A stretch of DNA of 64,000 nt from W0P28-013 sp963593685 (GTDB taxonomy: Bacteria > Bacteroidota > Bacteroidia > Bacteroidales > Paludibacteraceae), in assembly GCA_963593685.1 (NCBI GenBank), contig CAVBBP010000001.1, positions 1-64,000 of the forward strand. Direction: 5' to 3'. The notes beneath the pieces are model-generated. The model searched no databases. It was not told the DNA's origin and was given only the letters and a program-made list of their open reading frames with translations. Every line of letters begins with the position of its first letter. Position 1 is the first letter of the stretch. Of this stretch, positions 60,776-64,000 are shown piece after piece. A program made the position numbers and the translations under genes.

Positions 60776-61043
60776 TCATCCTCACTCCACCGATAGCAAC
60801 CCATTTCCCCATCTATCGTGGAATGTCCGTTTTGTGCCTCAAATTTCGGGGAAAGCACAAAATTCGCACTCTCAAATTTCGGGGAAAGACGGATTTTTTT
60901 GCGTTCTGAATTTCGGGGTGAGCCTAAATCTATAAATGACCAAATCTCCAAATCCACAAAAAAGGACGCACTCGGTGCGTCCCTACTTTCAACTTTGCAT
61001 TTCGCATAAAAAAGTGTAACTTTGCACAGAAATATCATTTGCA
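60776..61043. repeat. Direct repeats AAATTTCGGGG and promoter
   Basis: The core AAATTTCGGGGAAAG occurs at about 60840 and 60877, with a third decayed copy GAATTTCGGGGTGAG near 60909, spaced 36-38 bp and 30-34 bp apart. The palindrome GGACGCACTCGGTGCGTCC follows near 60963. The unit recalls the CAAATTyA...GGGGAG stems upstream of the ATPase. The rest is promoter for the next gene. Confidence 0.6.
60994..61024 (+). promoter_or_regulatory. Promoter of the DUF6922 gene
   Basis: TTTG at 60994-60997, 19 bases, TAACTTTG at 61017-61024; ATG at 61044. Confidence 0.7.
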
Positions 61044-61376
61044 ATGGCGCAGCATATACCCAACGATAAAAAAACGGCGGACAGTTTCATCGAACATCTG
61101 TCGCCAGCCCTGTTTTGGGACATGGACAAGTCGCAGTTGGAGGTTTATCGGCATGCCAAAGGAATCATACAACGCGTTTTGGAGTATGGCACTCTTGCCG
61201 ATTGGCGGTTGACAAAAGATTTCTATGGGTTAGACTTTATCGTGGCTTGTTGCAAACAGTTGCGCACATTGAATCCCGTTGCATTGTCGTTCATTTGCGC
61301 CATCTCCGACACCGACAAAAAGGATTACAGATGCTATCATTTCAGACAATCACACCCGACACTCTGGAACTCCTGA
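61044..61376 (+). CDS. DUF6922-like protein, putative antitoxin of an AbiEii-type pair
   Basis: A 110-residue cytoplasmic protein with the family pattern LSPALFWDMDKSQLEVYRHAKGIIQRVLEYGTLADWRL, then FYGLDFIVACCKQLRTLNPVALSFICAIS and a KKDYRCYHFRQSHPTLW end. Proteins of this type sit directly upstream of AbiEii-family nucleotidyltransferase toxins in Bacteroidota, and the toxin start here overlaps the end of this gene by 46 bp. Because the toxin is broken, this antitoxin-like gene is now an orphan. It has its own consensus promoter and appears intact. Confidence 0.72.
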   Translation: MAQHIPNDKKTADSFIEHLSPALFWDMDKSQLEVYRHAKGIIQRVLEYGTLADWRLTKDFYGLDFIVACCKQLRTLNPVALSFICAISDTDKKDYRCYHFRQSHPTLWNS

Positions 61377-61504
61377 AGCAGATATTCCGCCAGCCCGAAC
61401 TCGCCCACATGAGGCTGGTTGGCGGCACGGCTTTAGCCCTTCAGTACGGACATCGTCAGTCTATCGATTTAGGGGATTTGCGTTCGGACTTTTTCACTTT
61501 ATAG
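61331..61504 (+). pseudogene. Truncated AbiEii/AbiGii nucleotidyltransferase toxin
   Basis: Only 57 codons remain of a family usually about 200 residues or longer. The start reads MLSFQTITPDTLELLKQIFRQ, and the nucleotidyltransferase signature GGTALALQYGHRQSIDL is present, but the expected D-hydrophobic-D/F metal site is replaced by GDLRSDFFTL and a stop. The last codons come from the intergenic repeat unit CACTTTATAGACTTTATACAC, so the 3' part was probably lost by deletion into repeat DNA. The toxin should be inactive. Confidence 0.75.
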
Positions 61505-61666
61505 ACTTTATACACTTTCTTGCTTCTTGCTACTTGCTACTATCAAAAAAAGTCTTAGTCTTAGTCAGAGTCAGATTTCTCCCAAATTCTTTCTATCTCA
61601 AAAAGATTTTTAGTAAATTTCTTTCCGAAATAGAAATTTTGAGACAGTTTTTAATAATAAAAACTG

Positions 61667-62371
61667 CTACCGCACCAGCGTGCCGATTTTTTCGCCAGAG
61701 ACGACTTTGGATAGATTGCCGTATGTGTCCATGTCGAAAACGACGATGGGCAGGCGGTTTTCTTTGCACATGGTGGTGGCGGTCAAGTCCATCACTTTCA
61801 GGCCGCGGTTGTAGATTTCGTCGAAGGTGATTTCGTCGAAACGGGTGGCTGTGGGGTCTTTTTCGGGGTCGGCGGTGTAGATGCCGTCCACGCGCGTGCC
61901 TTTGAGCATCACATCGGCTTCGATTTCGATGGCGCGCAACGACGCACCCGTGTCGGTGGTGAAGTAGGGATTGCCCGTTCCTGCCGAAAAAATGGCAACT
62001 TCGCCGCGCTCCAACGCCTCGACGGCTTTCGGTTTGCTATAAAATTCGCCAATCGGCTCCATACGCACAGCCGTGAGCACACGCGCACGAACGCCTTTCT
62101 TTTCGAGGACAGAACTGAGTGCCAAACTGTTGATAACGGTGGCCAGCATGCCCATTTGGTCGCCTTTCACGCGGTCGAAGCCCTGCGCAGTGCCACTCAA
62201 ACCGCGAAAAATGTTGCCGCCACCAATCACAATGCCCACCTGCACGCCGCTGCGCACAATGTCGGCTATTTGCGTGGCATACTCGTCCAACCGCTGCTCG
62301 TCGATGCCGTGGCGTTTTACGCCCATGAGCGATTCGCCGCTCAATTTCAAAAGAATTCGTTTGTATTTCAT
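61667..62371 (-). CDS. pyrH: UMP kinase
   Basis: Phosphorylates UMP to UDP in pyrimidine synthesis. It belongs to the amino-acid-kinase fold. KYKRILLKLSGESLMG covers residues 2-17, VGIVIGGGNIFRG near 48-60, FSAGTGNPYFTTDTGASLRA near 133-152 and KGTRVDGIYTADPEKDP near 162-178. The 234-residue length is standard. It is the first gene found after the accessory region and has a repeat-filled upstream gap. Confidence 0.95.
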   Translation of the reverse strand: MKYKRILLKLSGESLMGVKRHGIDEQRLDEYATQIADIVRSGVQVGIVIGGGNIFRGLSGTAQGFDRVKGDQMGMLATVINSLALSSVLEKKGVRARVLTAVRMEPIGEFYSKPKAVEALERGEVAIFSAGTGNPYFTTDTGASLRAIEIEADVMLKGTRVDGIYTADPEKDPTATRFDEITFDEIYNRGLKVMDLTATTMCKENRLPIVVFDMDTYGNLSKVVSGEKIGTLVR

Positions 62372-62635
62372 AGAAGTGTAAAAAAAGTGTGAAAGTGTGA
62401 AAGTGTGAAAGTTTATAAAGTTTGTAAAGTTGAAAGGGTTTCTAATTTCTAATTTCTAATTTCTGGTTTTCGCCCCCTTTCCCGTTTCCCCCAAAGGGGG
62501 AAAAGCCTTCGCTTAATTAAGAATTTTGAATTTAGAATTATGAGTTATTTACATTCCAAAACGCCACTTTCAAAATTAATTAAGTAATTGGGAATTAGAT
62601 AATTGAGCAATTAAAAAGTCTTTTGTCTTTACTCC
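62372..62635. repeat. Intergenic repeat mosaic between kdsB and pyrH
   Basis: GTGAAAGTGTGAAAGTG units, TTTCTAATTTCTAATTTC units, a CCCCCTTTCCCGTTTCCCCC/AAGGGGGAAA hairpin (62469-62503), AATTAAGAATTTTGAATTT and CTTTACTCCTTACTCTTT units. No gene. Confidence 0.65.
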
Positions 62636-63406
62636 TTACTCTTTATTCCTTTGTCTTGCTACTTGCGACTTTTTTTGCAGTAGCGCAGCAAGGTCGTCGG
62701 GGGTGTCGATGGAGATGTTTTCGGCGTTGGTAATGGCTACGCGGATGTGCAGCCCGTTTTCGAGCCAGCGCAACTGTTCGAGCGACTCGGCTTTTTCGAG
62801 CGGCGTTTGCGCCATTTTGGTAATTTGTGCCAAAATATCGGTGCGGTAGGCGTAGATGCCGATGTGTTTGTAGTAGGTGTGGCGCTGCGCCCATTCGTCG
62901 GGAGCCACGCCGCGCAGATACGGCACTACTGAACGGCTGAAATAGATGGCTTCATCGTGCTGATTTACAACGACTTTCGGGGAATTTGGATTCTGCAATT
63001 CCTGATAGGTAGCATCGGGCGCGAATGGCTTTACAAGGGTAGCCAACTGAGTGCCATTCGCATCGAAACAGTGCTTCAACGCCTCTATCTGTTCGGTGGC
63101 AATGTAGGGTTCGTCGCCCTGAATGTTGATGACCACATCGTAGCGGTCGGGCAGTTTTGTCAGCGCCTCGTAGCAGCGGTCAGTGCCAGTTTTGTGGTTT
63201 TCCGAAGTCATCACTACCCTACCGCCAAACGCCTCGACGGCATCGTAAATACGCTTATCGTCGGTTGCAACTACCACAGTTTCAAGCACTTGCGAAGCAC
63301 GCTCGTAAACATGCTGTATCATCGGTTTGCCAAAAATGTCGGCCAGCGGCTTGCCCGGGAAACGCGTAGAGGCGTAGCGCGCTGGAATGATTCCTACAAA
63401 TTTCAT
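62636..63406 (-). CDS. kdsB: 3-deoxy-manno-octulosonate cytidylyltransferase
   Basis: Activates Kdo to CMP-Kdo for lipopolysaccharide core synthesis. The N-terminus KFVGIIPARYASTRFPGKPL (residues 2-21) is the CTP-binding signature, with NIQGDEPY near 92-99 and QRHTYYKHIGIYAYR near 178-192. The 256-residue length is normal. The frame extends to 63424; the methionine at 63406 before KFVGIIPARY is preferred, and 63415 is possible. The last three codons lie in repeat-like DNA. The following gene upstream ends 15 bp before this start. Confidence 0.93.
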   Translation of the reverse strand: MKFVGIIPARYASTRFPGKPLADIFGKPMIQHVYERASQVLETVVVATDDKRIYDAVEAFGGRVVMTSENHKTGTDRCYEALTKLPDRYDVVINIQGDEPYIATEQIEALKHCFDANGTQLATLVKPFAPDATYQELQNPNSPKVVVNQHDEAIYFSRSVVPYLRGVAPDEWAQRHTYYKHIGIYAYRTDILAQITKMAQTPLEKAESLEQLRWLENGLHIRVAITNAENISIDTPDDLAALLQKKSQVARQRNKE

Positions 63407-63420
63407 ATCGGTCATGTGTG

Positions 63421-64000
63421 TCAATAGATTGGTTGCGTTTTGCGTTTGATGTTGAACAAAAAGCCCAAGCAGAGCGAGATGTTTTGGTTCGACGAGCGGC
63501 TATAGGTGTCGCTGGTCGAATTTTTGAATAGGTCGCCCAAGCCGAACGAATAGCGTGCTTCGAGTTGGTAAATGCCAGCCCTTCGCGTCTGAAATTCGAA
63601 GCCTGTACCAACGGCAATGCCGTAGTCAAAGACTGTTTTGAACGAGTCGGTGTGGCGTGCCGATTTCTGATCGTCGGAGGAAATGGTGTTCTTTTTGGTG
63701 CGGTCGTCCACGCGGAAACTGATTTCTGGCCCAAGATTGAAGAACCAGCGGAAGTATTTTTTGCCAAAATAGATGTGCGACAAAAATGGAATTTCGATAT
63801 AGTCGAGTTGGCGCTCGTAGGTGAATGCGTCGCTTTTCTCTTTCCAACCGCGCTGCGTGAAATTTGTTTCGACCTGAATGCCAAAATGGCGGTCGGTGAT
63901 GTAGCGAAACGCCACGCCAGCCTGCGCTCCGTAGAGCAGTTGCCTATCGGAAATGGCGGGGACAAACGACACGAACGAGGCCGTTGCGCCAGCCCGCACG
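63421..64000 (-). CDS. Outer membrane beta-barrel protein, PorT-like (5' end outside window)
   Basis: The last 193 codons of a gene read leftwards from beyond the window edge. The sequence is beta-rich with pattern GAQAGVAFRYITDRHFGIQVETNFTQRGWKE, YIEIPFLSHIYFGKKYFRWFFNLGPEISFRV and a C-terminal strand LCLGFLFNIKRK. This matches the PorT family of eight-stranded Bacteroidota barrels, in which IEIPFL is a recurrent motif. PorT itself is a type IX secretion component, but most family members have no known role. The true start and signal peptide are not visible. Confidence 0.78.
   Translation of the reverse strand, partial: VRAGATASFVSFVPAISDRQLLYGAQAGVAFRYITDRHFGIQVETNFTQRGWKEKSDAFTYERQLDYIEIPFLSHIYFGKKYFRWFFNLGPEISFRVDDRTKKNTISSDDQKSARHTDSFKTVFDYGIAVGTGFEFQTRRAGIYQLEARYSFGLGDLFKNSTSDTYSRSSNQNISLCLGFLFNIKRKTQPIY

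Noticed and set aside
61505..61666. Gene between the broken toxin and pyrH
   Set aside because: AT-rich repeat units and a short TCTCAAAA/TTTTGAGA inverted repeat only; the frame 61279-61830 crosses the antisense of pyrH and has no domain.
1..64000. tRNA or rRNA genes
   Set aside because: No cloverleaf with a GTTCGAnnC arm and acceptor pairing, and no conserved rRNA stretch, was found by eye in the gaps; a tRNAscan run would be decisive.

Overview
The window looks like a chromosome segment of a Bacteroidota bacterium, most likely a member of the Bacteroidales. The support is seen directly. There are two SusC/SusD outer-membrane pairs, a Bacteroidota-type RNA polymerase omega subunit, a gamma-alpha fused KorA, C-terminal type IX secretion sorting domains, and at least ten promoters of the Bacteroides form TTG-N19/20-TAnnTTTG. 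No rRNA, tRNA, CRISPR array or insertion sequence was recognised. Species cannot be named from the sequence.

Layout. 1-3.7 kb: the end of a radical SAM gene, then korA and korB (2-oxoacid:ferredoxin oxidoreductase). 4.3-10.5 kb: a leftward surface-glycan operon (sugar ketoisomerase, acetyltransferase, aminotransferase, membrane acyltransferase, three family 2 glycosyltransferases) behind one consensus promoter. 10.7-13.4 kb: a PaaK-like ligase, a candidate structured RNA and a DUF3791-DUF3990-DUF3791 cassette. 13.5-31 kb: mostly housekeeping and envelope genes (PBP1A, shikimate kinase, a CotH-like secreted protein, gmk-yicC, a RecB-like helicase-nuclease, bamD, rpoZ, DUF4199, a polyprenyl-phosphate glycosyltransferase, nitroreductase, DUF6452/DUF6048, thioredoxin). 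31.6-45 kb: a GH73-LysM hydrolase, a DUF4105/Lnb-like protein, type I pullulanase, a T9SS surface protein, an RluA enzyme, a solute-binding protein, a porin divergent from ribBA, and aroC. 45-59.4 kb: the unusual locus described next. 59.6-64 kb: a DUF4143 ATPase, a DUF6922 antitoxin-like gene with a truncated AbiEii toxin, pyrH, kdsB and a partial outer-membrane barrel gene.

The main discovery candidate is at 45.1-59.4 kb. Two SusC-SusD-lipoprotein operons point away from each other. Between them lies a 1.62-kb segment carrying a Hin/Gin/Mpi-type serine recombinase and one strong promoter that reads only toward the right-hand operon. The segment is bounded by inverted copies of a site with core TAAACC-AC-GGTTTA, close to the enterobacterial hix/gix core. 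Each site opens a 332-bp arm running through the leader and the first 72 codons of each susC. Those codons are identical at every base, although the rest of the two proteins is unrelated in detail. Inversion would move the promoter to the left operon. The locus therefore reads as a self-contained, mutually exclusive switch between two nutrient-uptake systems. Both operons also end in the same terminator within a 140-bp outer inverted repeat. A related site lies about 100 bp upstream of a T9SS surface-protein gene at 37.0 kb.

A second notable feature is the intergenic DNA. Nearly every gap is a mosaic of the same short degenerate repeats in a recurring order. These repeats abut broken genes and in two cases supply the last codons of unrelated proteins.
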